From Limnomonas spitsbergensis (taxonomy: Eukaryota; Chlorophyta; Chlorophyceae; Chlamydomonadales), in NCBI GenBank assembly GCA_037349105.1, contig JAYJMM010000120.1, positions 2,563,001 through 2,627,000 on the forward strand: a stretch of 64,000 nt of DNA. The letters are read 5' to 3'. This document shows positions 43,401 to 54,532 of this stretch, piece by piece (position 1 is the stretch's first letter; each line of letters begins with the position of its first letter). The notes below the pieces were generated by a model, which did no database searches, was not told the DNA's origin, and worked only from the letters and a program-made list of their open reading frames with translations. The position numbers and the translations under genes are program-made.

Positions 43401-46400
43401 GGAGGGGGGGATTCAGGAGGGTGCAGGCAGGGAGGGGGGGATTCAGGAGGGTGCAGGCAGGGAGGGGAGGGATTCAGGAGGGTGCAGGCAGGGAGGGGAG
43501 GGATTCAGGAGGGTGCAGGCAGGGAGGGGGGGGATTCAGGAGGGTGCAGGCAGGGAGGGGGGGGATTCAGGAGGGTGCAGGCAGGGAGGGGGGGATTCAG
43601 GAGGGTGCAGGCAGGGAGGGGGGGGATTCAGGAGGGTGCAGGCAGGGAGGGGAGGGATTCAGGAGGGTGCAGGCAGGGAGGGGGGGATTCAGGAGGGTGC
43701 AGGCAGGGAGGGGGGGGATTCAGGAGGGTGCAGGCAGGGAGGGGGGGATTCAGGAGGGTGCAGGCAGGGAGGGGGGGATTCAGGAGGGTGCAGGCAGGGA
43801 GGGGGGGGATTCAGGAGGGAGCAGGCAGGGAGGGGAGGGATTCAGGAGGGTGCAGGCAGGGAGGGGAGGGATTCAGGAGGGTGCAGGCAGGGAGGGGGGG
43901 ATTCAGGAGGGTGCAGGCAGGGAGGGGAGGGATTCAGGAGGGTGCAGGCAGGGAGGGGAGGGATTCAGGAGGGTGCAGGCAGGGAGGGGGGGATTCAGGA
44001 GGGTGCAGGCAGGGAGGGGGGGGATTCAGGAGGGTGCAGGCAGGGAGGGGGGGATTCAGGAGGGTGCAGGCAGGGAGGGGGGGGGATTCAGGACGGTGCA
44101 GGCAGGGAGGGGGGGATTCAGGAGGGTGCAGGCAGGGAGGGGGGGATTCAGGAGGGTGCAGGCAGGGAGGGGAGGGATTCAGGAGGGTGCAGGCAGGGAG
44201 GGGGGGATTCAGGAGGGTGCAGGCAGGGAGGTGGGGATTCAGGAGGGTGCAGGCAGGGAGGGGGGGGATTCAGGAGGGTGCAGGCAGGGAGGGGGGGATT
44301 CAGGAGGGTGCAGGCAGGGAGGGGAGGGATTCAGGAGGGTGCAGGCAGGGAGGGGGGGATTCAGGAGGGTGCAGGCAGGGAGGGGAGGGATTCAGGAGGG
44401 TGCAGGCAGGGAGGGGGGGGATTCAGGAGGGTGCAGGCAGGGAGGGGGGGGATTGAGGAGGGTGCAGGCAGGGAGGGGGGGATTCAGGAGGGTGCAGGCA
44501 GGGAGGGGGGGGATTCAGGAGGGTGCAGGCAGGGAGGGGGGGATTCAGGAGGGTGCAGGCAGGGAGGGGGGGATTCAGGAGGGTGCAGGCAGGGAGGGGG
44601 GGGATTCAGGAGGGTGCAGGCAGGGAGGGGGGGATTGAGGAGGGTGCAGGCAGGGAGGGGGGGGATTCAGGAGGGTGCAGGCAGGGAGGGGAGGGATTCA
44701 GGAGGGTGCAGGCAGGGAGGGGGGATTCAGGAGGGTGCAGGCAGGGAGGGGGGGATTCAGGAGGGTGCAGGCAGGGAGGGGGGGATTCAGGAGGGTGCAG
44801 GCAGGGAGGGGGGGATTCAGGAGGGTGCAGGCAGGGAGGGGGGGATTCAGGAGGGTGCAGGCAGGGAGGGGAGGGATTCAGGAGGGTGCAGGCAGGGAGG
44901 GGGGGATTCAGGAGGGTGCAGGCAGGGAGGTGGGGATTCAGGAGGGTGCAGGCAGGGAGGGGGGGGATTCAGGAGGGTGCAGGCAGGGAGGGGGGGATTC
45001 AGGAGGGTGCAGGCAGGGAGGGGAGGGATTCAGGAGGGTGCAGGCAGGGAGGGGGGGATTCAGGAGGGTGCAGGCAGGGAGGGGAGGGATTCAGGAGGGT
45101 GCAGGCAGGGAGGGGGGGGATTCAGGAGGGTGCAGGCAGGGAGGGGGGGGATTGAGGAGGGTGCAGGCAGGGAGGGGGGGATTCAGGAGGGTGCAGGCAG
45201 GGAGGGGGGGGATTCAGGAGGGTGCAGGCAGGGAGGGGGGGATTCAGGAGGGTGCAGGCAGGGAGGGGGGGATTCAGGAGGGTGCAGGCAGGGAGGGGGG
45301 GGATTCAGGAGGGTGCAGGCAGGGAGGGGGGGATTGAGGAGGGTGCAGGCAGGGAGGGGGGGGATTCAGGAGGGTGCAGGCAGGGAGGGGAGGGATTCAG
45401 GAGGGTGCAGGCAGGGAGGGGGGATTCAGGAGGGTGCAGGCAGGGAGGGGGGGATTCAGGAGGGTGCAGGCAGGGAGGGGGGGATTCAGGAGGGTGCAGG
45501 CAGGGAGGGGGGGATTCAGGAGGGTGCAGGCAGGGAGGGGGGGATTCAGGACGGTGCAGGCAGGGAGGGGGGGATTCAGGAGGGTGCAGGCAGGGAGGGG
45601 AGGGATTCAGGAGGCTGCAGGCAGGAAGGGGAGGGATTCAGGAGGGTGCAGGCAGGGAGGGGGGGATTCAGGAGGGTGTAGGCAGGGAGGGGGGGATTCA
45701 GGAGGGTGCAGGCAGGGAGGGGGGGATTCAGGAGGGTGCAGGCAGGGAGGGGGGGATTCAGGAGGGTGCAGGCAGGGAGGGGATGGATACAGGAGGGTGC
45801 AGGCAGGGAGGGGGGGATTCAGGAGGGTGCAGGCAGGGAGGGGGGGATTCAGGAGGGTGCAGGCAGGGAGGGGGGGATTCAGGAGGGTGCATGATAAGCC
45901 AGAACTCCCCGCTCCTGATGGCCTGCCACATCCACGCACAAGCCAGCCAACTCCATGCACAGATGCGTGCAGAATAGCCCCCTTTCAATCCCCTGCAATC
46001 CCACATGATCAGCCAGAACTCCGGGCAGAATCCAGGGCACGCTGCTACAGGCCCCCGCGGCTGAAGGCCGTGATGTAGCTAATTATTAGTTTCTAAGCAC
46101 CCCATGAATTCCACAGCGGCGTCATGGGCTATCAACACTGCCAGTCATCCATGCACAAGCCAGCCATCCATGCACAAGCCAGCCATCCATGCACAAGCCA
46201 GCCATCCATGCACAAGCCAGCCATCCATGCACAAGCCAGCCATCCATGCACAAGCCAGCCATCCATGCACAAGCCAGCCATCCATGCACAAGCCAGCCAT
46301 CCATGCACAAGCCAGCCATCCATGCACAAGCCAGCCATCCATGCACAAGCCAGCCATCCATGCACAAGCCAGCCATCCATGCAAAAGCCAGCCATCCATG

Positions 46401-49400
46401 CACAAGCCAGCCATCCATGCACAAGCCAGCCATCCATGCACAAGCCAGCCATCATGCACAAGCCAGCCATCCATGCACAAGCCAGCCATCCATGCACAAG
46501 CCAGCCATCATGCACAAGCCAGCCATCCATGCACAAGCCAGCCATCCATGCACAAGCCAGCCATCCATGCACAAGCCAGCCATCCATGCACAAGCCAGCC
46601 ATCCATGCACAAGCCAGCCATCCATGCACAAGCCAGCCATCCATGCACAAGCCAGCCATCCATGCACAAGCCAGCCATCCATGCACAAGCCAGCCATCCA
46701 TGCACAAGCCAGCCATCCATGCACAAGCCAGCCATCCATGCACAAGCCAGCCATCCATGCACAAGCCAGCCATCCATGCACGAGCCAGCCATCCATGCAC
46801 AAATTCGTCCAGAACACCCCCCTTTCCCACTTGGAACATGATGAGCCAGAACTCCCCGCAGCTGATGGCTTGCCAGGAGGTCATCTCTCTCGGAGGCACC
46901 GTTTCTTTCTCATCACTGCTGCCCACATCCTCAGCCTCATCTGCAATTTTGGGGTTCAGGGTTTAGTGTTAGGGAAGGGGTAGGCTGAAAAGAGTTTATG
47001 CTCGTAAACGATTTTGTACGCGCTCCACAGAAAAGTGGGGAGCTTACATTGAGGCAGAGTCAGATTAGGAATGAACAGTCAAGCTGCACGGCAGTGGCAG
47101 CACTGGCTTGGCAGCACCTCTCACACGCAGCACCTGCGCCACCACTGCCATCCCACACCCGCGTCACCTGCATCTCCATTGCCACCACTCACCCGCCAAG
47201 CTTCCGACCCATGGCTTGTAGATTGCCACACAAACTCATGTCCACACAAACCCATGACTGTCCACACGCCCACACAGCCACGGCCGCATCAAACCACCGC
47301 AAGACACCCGCAGAGCCACACCCCCTCCCACTTCCACCGCCCAAACTCACCAGCTGCACGCACTCCGATCAGCGGCTCAGCCGCGCCTCTTCCGCCATCG
47401 ACAGCCCCCTCATCTACCGTGAGCGCAACAGCAGCGGGCGCCTCACCAAACCTCTCCGCCGACCAGCACCGCTTGGATCCGGAAGCATCCGCCGATCTGC
47501 CGCGCTTATTACGCCGCCGGGGGTAGATGCAGGGCCCCGAGCTGATGGGCACCAAGAGCATGAGCGCCAGGAGGCCCGTGAGGATCACCAGGGCCAGCTG
47601 GTGGGAGGGGCCCACGACGTGCTCCTTGGCCGCCCAAATAGCACTCACCATTCCTACCTGGTGAGAGATAAAGTGTGTGTATGTGTGTGTGTGTGTGAGA
47701 GAGTGTGTATGTGTGTGTGTGTGTGAGAGACAAGAGATAAATGTCTCTCTCCATGCCACTTCTTCAGGGATGGCGGGCCTTGGCATGAGAAAGATGTGGC
47801 CATGCTCAGAATGCTGGGGGGACCAGTCGTTTTGAAGATACTTCCTTCTATTTCAAGTTCACAACTATTTCAAACCTCAAAGACCTATGACAAGGGATGC
47901 GCCAATTTGAACTAGAGCTGGATTTCAAAACGAGCTCATGTTTTGGAAAGAGTGCCAGCATGCATACAAACATGCACCAACTCACACAACCACCACCATC
48001 AATGCATCATGCACCAGCTCCATCAATGCGTCAAACACCCACTGCAACCAACACCATACAAAAACCAGCCAGGGTCATCAATGCATCAACCCTCAACCCT
48101 CAATGCATCAACCCTCAAACCTCAATGCATCAACCCTCAACCCTCAATGCATCAACCCTCAGCCATGAATGCATCAACCACGGTCATCAACGCATCAAGC
48201 ACCCGATGCAGCGACCACCGTTCATGCATCAAGCACCCACACACCAGGGCCACCACTGCAACGATGAGATACACCACCGCAAAGCGGATGTGCTTGGACA
48301 GCGCGTTGGCCGCGTGGCCGCGCTGGCGTTGTTGCCCGACCCCTACCCCTGGCAGGATCCCAGCAGCACCAACGGTAGGCGCAGCAAAGGAGGAGCTGGG
48401 GTCGCCTTCGTGGTATTCCGCCGGCACGCGGTTAATGAACACCGTCATAAGCAGCCCGATCAGGCTCGGGCACACCGCCAGGAAGAGGATGAAGCGTATA
48501 GCGTTGGGCTGGAACACGGCAATGAAGATGGCCGTGTAGACGGTAGCAGACAGGCCCTGTGTGAGAGGGAGGAGGAGAGGGGGGGGGGGCGGGCAGGTAG
48601 CTGAATTGTAGCTAAAGCTATGTGGAGTGTAGCAGACAGGCCCTGACCGGTAGGTTGGGGGTGGGATGCTGTAGCTAAATTGTAGCTGAAACAACGTGGA
48701 GAGTAGCAGACAAGCCCTATGAGACAGGGAAGGTGGGTAGGCAAATGTAGCTGAATTGCAGTTGAACAACTTGTAAGTAAAGAGTGACATCCTCGCACTC
48801 CACTCCTTCCTTGATTTGCACTCATCAGCAATCTTACTACGGTGACCCTCAATCCTTGAACTAAACAACTACACTGACCACCTTTATCATGCCTCATCCT
48901 TATAAGTAAAACAATCCACCGTATCTTCATCATGCAAACCTTGACCTACTTCAGAATGTCTAAATGAATCAACACCCTTTGTGGGATCTAGGTTAGCAAC
49001 AAGGAACCCTTTGTTTCCATTTCCGATATTTCTGTAGAACATATTCGGGAGCGAGTCCTCACCACGAACAATTTGAGGATGCTCACCACACTCAGTGCCC
49101 CTATCTTCATCATGCAAACTCTTAAGCCTGCATTTCTTGACGGTACATTCTCACCACGAAGGATTTGAGGATGCCCACCACAGTGCCCCTGTCATCTGGG
49201 TAGTTCTTGACACAGGTAGCGAGGGCAGCTGTGTCAAACCAGGTTCCAGCGTTGCCTGGGAAAGATGGGAGGAAGGCATGGGCATGGATATCAGAGCATG
49301 TATAGGGGGACAGGGAAAGGGGAGCATACATAGGGGAGCCTGGAAAGGGGGGCATGGACATGGATAGGGGAGCATGAACATGGGTTCATGGATAGGGTGG

Positions 49401-52400
49401 CTTGGGCATGGAGTCATAAGTAGGGGGGACATGGATAGAAGAGAAATGGATAGGGGGGTATGGATAGGGGGACATGGATAGGGGGGTATCCGGGTATGGA
49501 TAGGGGGACATGGATAGAGGGGTATCCGGGTATGGATAGGGGGGGTAAGGATAGGGGGGGGTAAGGATAGGGGGACATAGATAGGGGGGACATGGATAGG
49601 GGGGGGTAAGGATAGGGGGGACATGGATAGGGGGGGGTAAGGATAGGGGGGGTAAGGATAGGGGGACATGGATAGGGGGGACATGGATAGGGGGGGTAAG
49701 GATAGGGGGGACATGGATAGGGGGGGTAAGGATAGGGGGGACATGGATAGGGGGGGTAAGGATAGGGGGACATGGATAGGGGGGACATGGATAGGGGGGA
49801 CATGGATAGGGGGACATGGATAGGGGGACATGGATAGGGGGGGTAAGGATAGGGGGACATGGATAGGGGGGGTAAGGATAGGGGGACATGGATAGGGGGG
49901 ACATGGATAGGGGGGACATGGATAGGGGGGACATGGATAGGGGGGGGTAAGGATAGGGGGACATGGATAGGGGGGATATGGATAGGGGGGATATGGATAG
50001 GGGGACATGGATAGGGGGGACATGGATAGGGGGGGTAAGGATAGGGGGACATGGATAGGGGGGACATGGATAGGGGGGGTAAGGATAGGGGGACATGGAT
50101 AGGGGGACATGGATAGGGGGGACATGGATAGGGGGGACATGGATAGGGGGGACATGGATAGGGGGGACATGGATAGGGGGGGTAAGGATAGGGGGACATG
50201 GATAGGGGGACATGGATAGGGGGGACATGGATAGGGGGGACATGGATAGGGGGGACATGGATAGGGGGGACATGGATAGGGGGGACATGGATAGGGGGGA
50301 CATGGATAGGGGGACATGGATAGGGGGGACATGGATAGGGGGGACATGGATAGGGGGGACATGGATAGGGGGACATGGATAGGGGGGACATGGATAGGGG
50401 GGACATGGATAGGGGGACATGGATAGGGGGGACATGGATAGGGGGGACATGGATAGGGGGGACATGGATAGGGGGACATGGATAGGGGGGACATGGATAG
50501 GGGGACATGGATAGGGGGGACATGGATAGGGGGGACATGGATAGGGGGGGTAAGGATAGGGGGACATGGATAGGGGGGCATGGATAGGGGGGACATGGAT
50601 AGGGGGGACATGGATAGGGGGGACATGGATAGGGGGGACATGGATAGGGGGGACATGGATAGGGGGACATGGATAGGGGGGGCATGGATAGGGGGACATG
50701 GATAGGTGGGACATGGATAGGGGGGATATGGATAGGGGGGACATGGATAGGGGGACATGGATAGGGGGGGTAAGGATAGGGGGACATGGATAGGGGGGAC
50801 ATGGATAGGGGGACATGGATAGGGGGACATGGATAGGGGGGACATGGATAGGGGGGGTATGGATAGGGGGACATGGATAGGGGGGACATGGATAGGGGGG
50901 ACATGGATAGGGGGGGTAAGGATAGGGGGACGTGGATAGGGGGGGTATGGATAGGGGGGTATGGATAGGGGGACATGGATAGGGGGACATGGATAGGGGG
51001 GGTATGGATAGGGGGGACATGGATAGGGGGACATGGATAGGGGGGACATGGATAGGGGGACATGGATAGGGGGACATGGATAGGGGGACATGGATAGGGG
51101 GGGTAAGGATAGGGGGACATGGATAGGGGGACATGGATAGGGGGGACATGGATAGGGGGACATGGATAGGGGGACATGGCTTGAGAGGCATGAATAGGCG
51201 GGCATGGATAGAAGGCATGAGCATGGGGAATGGTTAAGGGGGCCCGCCAAGGGGGGCAGGTGTAGAAGGGCATGGGTATCCAGGGTTGTGAGTTCAAAAT
51301 TGGGAGGCATTGGGCTGCTTCCTTTATCCATGCACTTGCTGGCGTTTCTATCTCTTAAGTCTTTACCAACATATATGAAATAAATGATACAAGGCCGACA
51401 AAACATATGTTTGGTGCGCATCATTCCACTATCCGAGGGCTATCCGGCAGCAAAATAAGGCACACCAAGCCCTCTCTTCCTCTAGACTGCTCACCCCGGT
51501 CATGGCAAAGCAAGGCCTCTGGTCCTCCCATTGCTCGCCTGCAATCATGGCAAAGCAAGGCCCCTCATCCGCCCCAATGCTCACCCGCGGTCATGGCGAA
51601 CAAGAGTAGGAGTCCATAGTTGAATGGGAAGGATCCTATAGCCATGCTGTAGATCCCGAAGTCTGCATGAGTCAGGAATGGGGTACAAGTACAAATTGTC
51701 AGATAATGCAAAGTATAGCGCTAAACGTAACATGGATATGATTCATATGGATAGTTGTGAACAAGAGTGGCGGGCCTAGCTAGTTGAAACACCTATTTGA
51801 TCACCAGTGTTTACTGAGCTGAGCACCAGACCACCTTCAGGTGGCTGCCAGGCAGCCACTGCTGGCCCGATAGGGAGCGGCCCTTGACCAGCCGATGCCC
51901 TACAGCACCCGGAACCCTTATTCGCACAAACGCCATATTTTCTCCCCCTTATCCACACCATTTCCATGCGTCCTCCCCTTTTCCACCGCAGCACAAGCGT
52001 CTCTTGTACAGTCAAGGCCCCATCCCGAGCTATCCCTCCAATTAGTTAGCCATTGACCACCCTGACACACATTGCCTTCCCCCCATCTCTCCGTGCTACC
52101 ATTCCTATTAGCTGATGATTGTCCCCCCCCCGTCCCACATATTGTCCCCCTTCCCACTCGCTAGTTCACTCACATCCAAGGAATATCAGGACCGCTCCAA
52201 TCAGCACCACCGTCCTACATGGTGGGAAAGGTCAAAAGCAAACAATTGTTTTCACAAGTTTCAAATGATAAAGAAGCTTCCGACAGACCGACACCAGGTT
52301 CAAAAACATAGACCAGGTTTTTTAGGTATGACCTGCTCTGTATCCAACCGGTGTGCAAAGCGTGGATGCTGCAGAACATTGCTCCCAAATGCGTCACACT

Positions 52401-53263
52401 TGACAGTTGACACGGGGGAGAATTCACAGTGAGCACTCATGGATGGACAGCAGTTCACAGCAGGCTCTAACCACGCCAGAGGACAAAGCAGCATCCTTCA
52501 CTGCCTGGCCAGGACAATCAGTGTTGATTAACGTGTTTAGCACCAGACTTGTGCTTTGGCTGGCTGATGGGCGGCCGACACTGACTGGACCCATGGGAAC
52601 CTTGAACAGCCTACAGCCAGTGGCCCAAGAAGCAAAGCTTGCTAAACCATGATGTGGCTGAAATACAGCTGCATTGCCTGGAAATGAATAGTGATCGCTC
52701 CGCGCCGTTCCCACCTAGGTCCCACATGGTTTTTGTTTCCCAGCGCATCGTAGACGGCCCCAGATGCAATGGCAAAGTAGCCTGCACGGAGGGCAGGCCC
52801 AGCAGGCATGCAGGTTGGTTTCAACACGGAGGTTGGGTTGTCGGCTCGTCGACATACAGGGTATGTCGTGTCGAAAGCATGGAGGATGACATATGGTTCT
52901 GTGTAAGGGTTTCACCCTTCAACCTTTACATTATGCATGCTGCATGGCATATTAACTGCAGTTCACAACTTTCATGCCGGCTGGGTCGGAAAACCATAAC
53001 CAGGTTTAATCTCACCTCCTAAATTGAATCCCAGAGTAGCTATGGTCCCTAGCTGCACCTCATTTAGCTTGAACAGCGCCTTGAGCGCTGGTGAGAACAC
53101 GCTGAAGCTGTAGTTGAGGCCAGCTGAGGTCTGTGGGGTAAGAGTGACTTGGAGGTATTTGTATCCTATGGTTCGTCAGATCTGTCTCAGTCGGATCGAT
53201 GCCAGCGATTCGCACCTGCAGCAATGCGCAAGCCACGAACACCACCCAGCGATTCCAGTACAT
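40450..53263 (-). CDS. MFS gene B: nodulin-like major facilitator transporter
   Basis: Thirteen exons in transcription order: 53263-53216, 53130-53016, 52781-52715, 52214-52174, 51662-51585, 49255-49155, 48556-48245, 47657-47351, 46940-46831, 43219-43093, 42022-41877, 41548-41330, 40545-40450. All are GT..AG and in phase (588 aa). Same N-terminus as gene A (MYWNRWVVFVACALLQ), then YSFSVFSPALKALF, NKNHVGPR, GIYSMAIGSFPFNYG and GTWFDTAALATCVKNYPDDR of the nodulin-like half. A hydrophilic loop and an acidic stretch (DEAEDVGSSDEKE) precede EFWLIMF, GRIALGYLSE and FGGHWAVIPAIISDLFGLKH. Most exon lengths equal those of gene A, so this is a tandem duplicate. Substrate unknown. Introns are long because of minisatellites. 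Confidence 0.87.
40676..40725 (-). pseudogene. Duplicate of the last exon of gene B, with nonsense codon
   Basis: On the - strand it reads like the start of the true last exon (CAGTACGGGATTTCGTGAAT against CAGTATGGAAAATCGTGGAT), continuing into the LLTGLN-type segment. The Trp codon is TGA. It lies 130 bp upstream of the true acceptor, inside the last intron. If spliced in, it would end the protein early. Confidence 0.75.
41750..41775 (-). repeat. Copy of the donor edge of exon 41877-42022, gene B
   Basis: GCGCACCATGGCGTACATGT is identical to the true edge at 41871-41890 and lies about 120 bp further into the intron. Confidence 0.8.
42084..42275 (-). repeat. Three copies of the acceptor edge of exon 41877-42022, gene B
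   Basis: GGTCACCCAAAGCGATCCGG and CCTGTGAGA near 42090, then decayed versions near 42175 and 42240. The true edge is at 42001-42030. Confidence 0.85.
42532..42930 (-). repeat. Three copies of the donor edge of exon 43093-43219, gene B
   Basis: ACGTTGGCCACAGAGAAGAG and CGACACAAACACGAGCTCGT occur near 42533, 42698 and 42878; the true edge is at 43090-43140. Two copies keep CCTCACCTGACACG, that is, an intact GTGAGG donor in - strand sense. Confidence 0.88.
43238..45893. repeat. 2.65-kb G-rich minisatellite, 28-31 bp unit, in an intron of gene B
   Basis: About 88 units of GATTCAGGAGGGTGCAGGCA plus GGGAGGGGGG. A higher-order duplication of 699 bp is visible: rare variants GGAGGTGGGG (44230, 44929) and GATTGAGG (44451/45150, 44633/45332) recur at exactly that distance. 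Very long Gly/Arg-rich frames across it are artefacts of units near a multiple of three. Confidence 0.95.
45893..46030 (-). repeat. Two copies of the donor edge of exon 46831-46940, gene B
   Basis: CATGATAAGCCAGAACTCCC with CTGATGGCCTGCCA (45891-45930), and GATCAGCCAGAACTCCGGGC near 46008. These parallel the two extra copies beside the matching exon of gene A (31325, 31438), including the flanking CACGCACAAGCCAGCCAACT. Confidence 0.85.
46146..46806. repeat. 19-bp minisatellite, about 35 units, in an intron of gene B
   Basis: Unit CCATCCATGCACAAGCCAG, extremely regular, with rare CATCATG and AAAAGCC variants. The motif is found once or twice, unexpanded, in the same intron of gene A (31373-31403) and beside the array at 45930-45960. 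Confidence 0.95.
47668..47725. repeat. (GT)n/(GA)n microsatellite beside an acceptor of gene B
   Basis: GTGTGTATGTGTGTGTGT blocks with GAGAG, starting 10 bp beyond the acceptor at 47657. Confidence 0.85.
48070..48200. repeat. Short AATGCATCAACCCTC repeat
   Basis: About eight units of ATCAACCCTCAATGC, 14-18 bp, in an intron of gene B. Confidence 0.75.
48630..48720 (-). repeat. Copies of the acceptor edge of exon 48245-48556, gene B
   Basis: GTAGCAGACAGGCCCTG recurs near 48630 and 48702, after the true edge at 48545-48560, with TGTAGCTGAA spacers as in gene A. Confidence 0.85.
49059..49115 (-). repeat. Copy of the donor edge of exon 49155-49255, gene B
   Basis: CTCACCACGAACAATTTGAG and GATGCTCACCACACTCAGTG parallel the true edge at 49150-49195. 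The GTGAG donor is intact in - strand sense. Confidence 0.85.
49270..51180. repeat. 1.9-kb minisatellite, 14-16 bp unit, in an intron of gene B
   Basis: Unit ACATGGATAGGGGGG, interspersed with GGGTAAGGATAGGGGG variants. Long Pro/Ser/His frames on the - strand follow from the repeat and are not genes. Confidence 0.95.
51488..51600 (-). repeat. Two copies of the donor edge of exon 51585-51662, gene B
   Basis: GCTCACCCCGGTCATGGCAA (51490) and GCTCGCCTGCAATCATGGCA (51533) precede the true edge GCTCACCCGCGGTCATGGC (51579). The first copy keeps a GTGAGC donor in - strand sense. Confidence 0.85.
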
Positions 53264-54532
53264 GACTGATACTCAGCCTGATATGTTATGCTTCCACGAT
53301 AAAGCGTCAGCAGTCGCATGCGGCGGCCAAATGAGGTTCACAGTCTTGAAAGTGCGGGAACGATGAGAGCTACTATTATTCAGTTTTTTTGACAGTCACT
53401 ACCCAGGCTGTATGCAATATCCTAAGGCGACATAGCCTAGAACTCCGTGATCTGACCCACCAGTCCACATTTGACGTCAGCATCCCCGTCAGCATCCACA
53501 TTTAAACGACTGGTGTGTCAAATCGCGCCATCATGCATGCGCCTGAGCAGGGTATCAGGCGCCGAATACCTGCCATTCGATGAACAGAATGCAAGCCTGG
53601 CATTTTACCACGCTGTTAACCTGCGTTCATGCCGTACTGCTGCCAGTGGCTCTTGCTTCGGCCACCAAGGCGCCCTGACCACAACTCACATGATCAATAT
53701 GTTCCAATTCTGTGATTATTTGGCGTTATTTTTGTCACGGTGATACACTTTAAATCTGCTATGTTTCAAACTCGTGACCTTGCCTGTCGCACGAGGCAGG
53801 CATGGCGCCCATCAAGCCGTGACGGACCATGCGGAGAGCTGCTCTCCGGCCTGGTCTTTGAGGAGAATCTGAATGACGAGGCAGCAAAGCAACTGCAGCC
53901 AAGTCTGCAACCTTACTGAACAGGCCAAGGCTGTTGCATGCAATCATCAAGGCTAAGTAAGAAGATTGCCACCAGTTTTTATTTTTCTCGTGCTTCTGCT
54001 ACCCTTTAGATGCACGCCTACCTCAGTCACGGGCTCTGACTGGTGCAGAAAGCCAATTGCTGCAGCTGGCAAAAAATCCCACGCTGTCAGGAGTGGGCAG
54101 TGGGGACTGGGGAGCAGCGGCTATAGAAGCCACAGAAGTGACGGTCGTGTCCAAGTTCTCACCCTGCACGCCGATTTTTATCAGTTGAGACCCTCAAAGG
54201 GGGGTGTGGAGGGAAGGGAAGGCAAAACGGGCGGTCGGGTGCTGTGTCATTGGCGCAGCTAGCCTTGAGGAGGTATTGAGTGTGTGTTTCATATCATGCA
54301 TGCATGCCCCCGAAAAGCAGAATTCCATCTTCTGATCAGTCTCCTCTCCTTCTGTGATTCTGTCTTTTTCTTACCGCCAGTTGCTGTATGCACTTGTTCT
54401 TGCTGCATACTATGCAGCAAGGAAGGCCTGCCCTGGTAACGCAGTGGTTGCTGTGTTTCATCAAAAGGTGCGAGCTATGAGTTAAATTGCTCAAACATGC
54501 ATCCAGATTATGTAACCCTAAGCCCTGGGCGA
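53264..54532. other. Upstream region of gene B, no gene seen
   Basis: Only short uncorrelated frames. No TATA box was identified at a convincing distance from 53263. Confidence 0.5.

Noticed and set aside
43101..45977. Very long Gly/Arg/Gln-rich open frames (up to 793 aa) on the + strand
   Set aside because: They lie wholly in the 28-31 bp minisatellite inside an intron of gene B, are open in all three frames, and have no start context or non-repeat domain.
46104..46983. Long frames on both strands over the CCATCCATGCACAAGCCAG array
   Set aside because: A 19-bp repeat without stop codons in any frame; intronic. Not a gene.
49151..51424. Long Pro/Ser/His-rich frames (612-757 aa) on the - strand
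   Set aside because: Product of the 14-16 bp minisatellite, open in all three frames. Only the last ~34 codons of one of them are the real exon 49155-49255.
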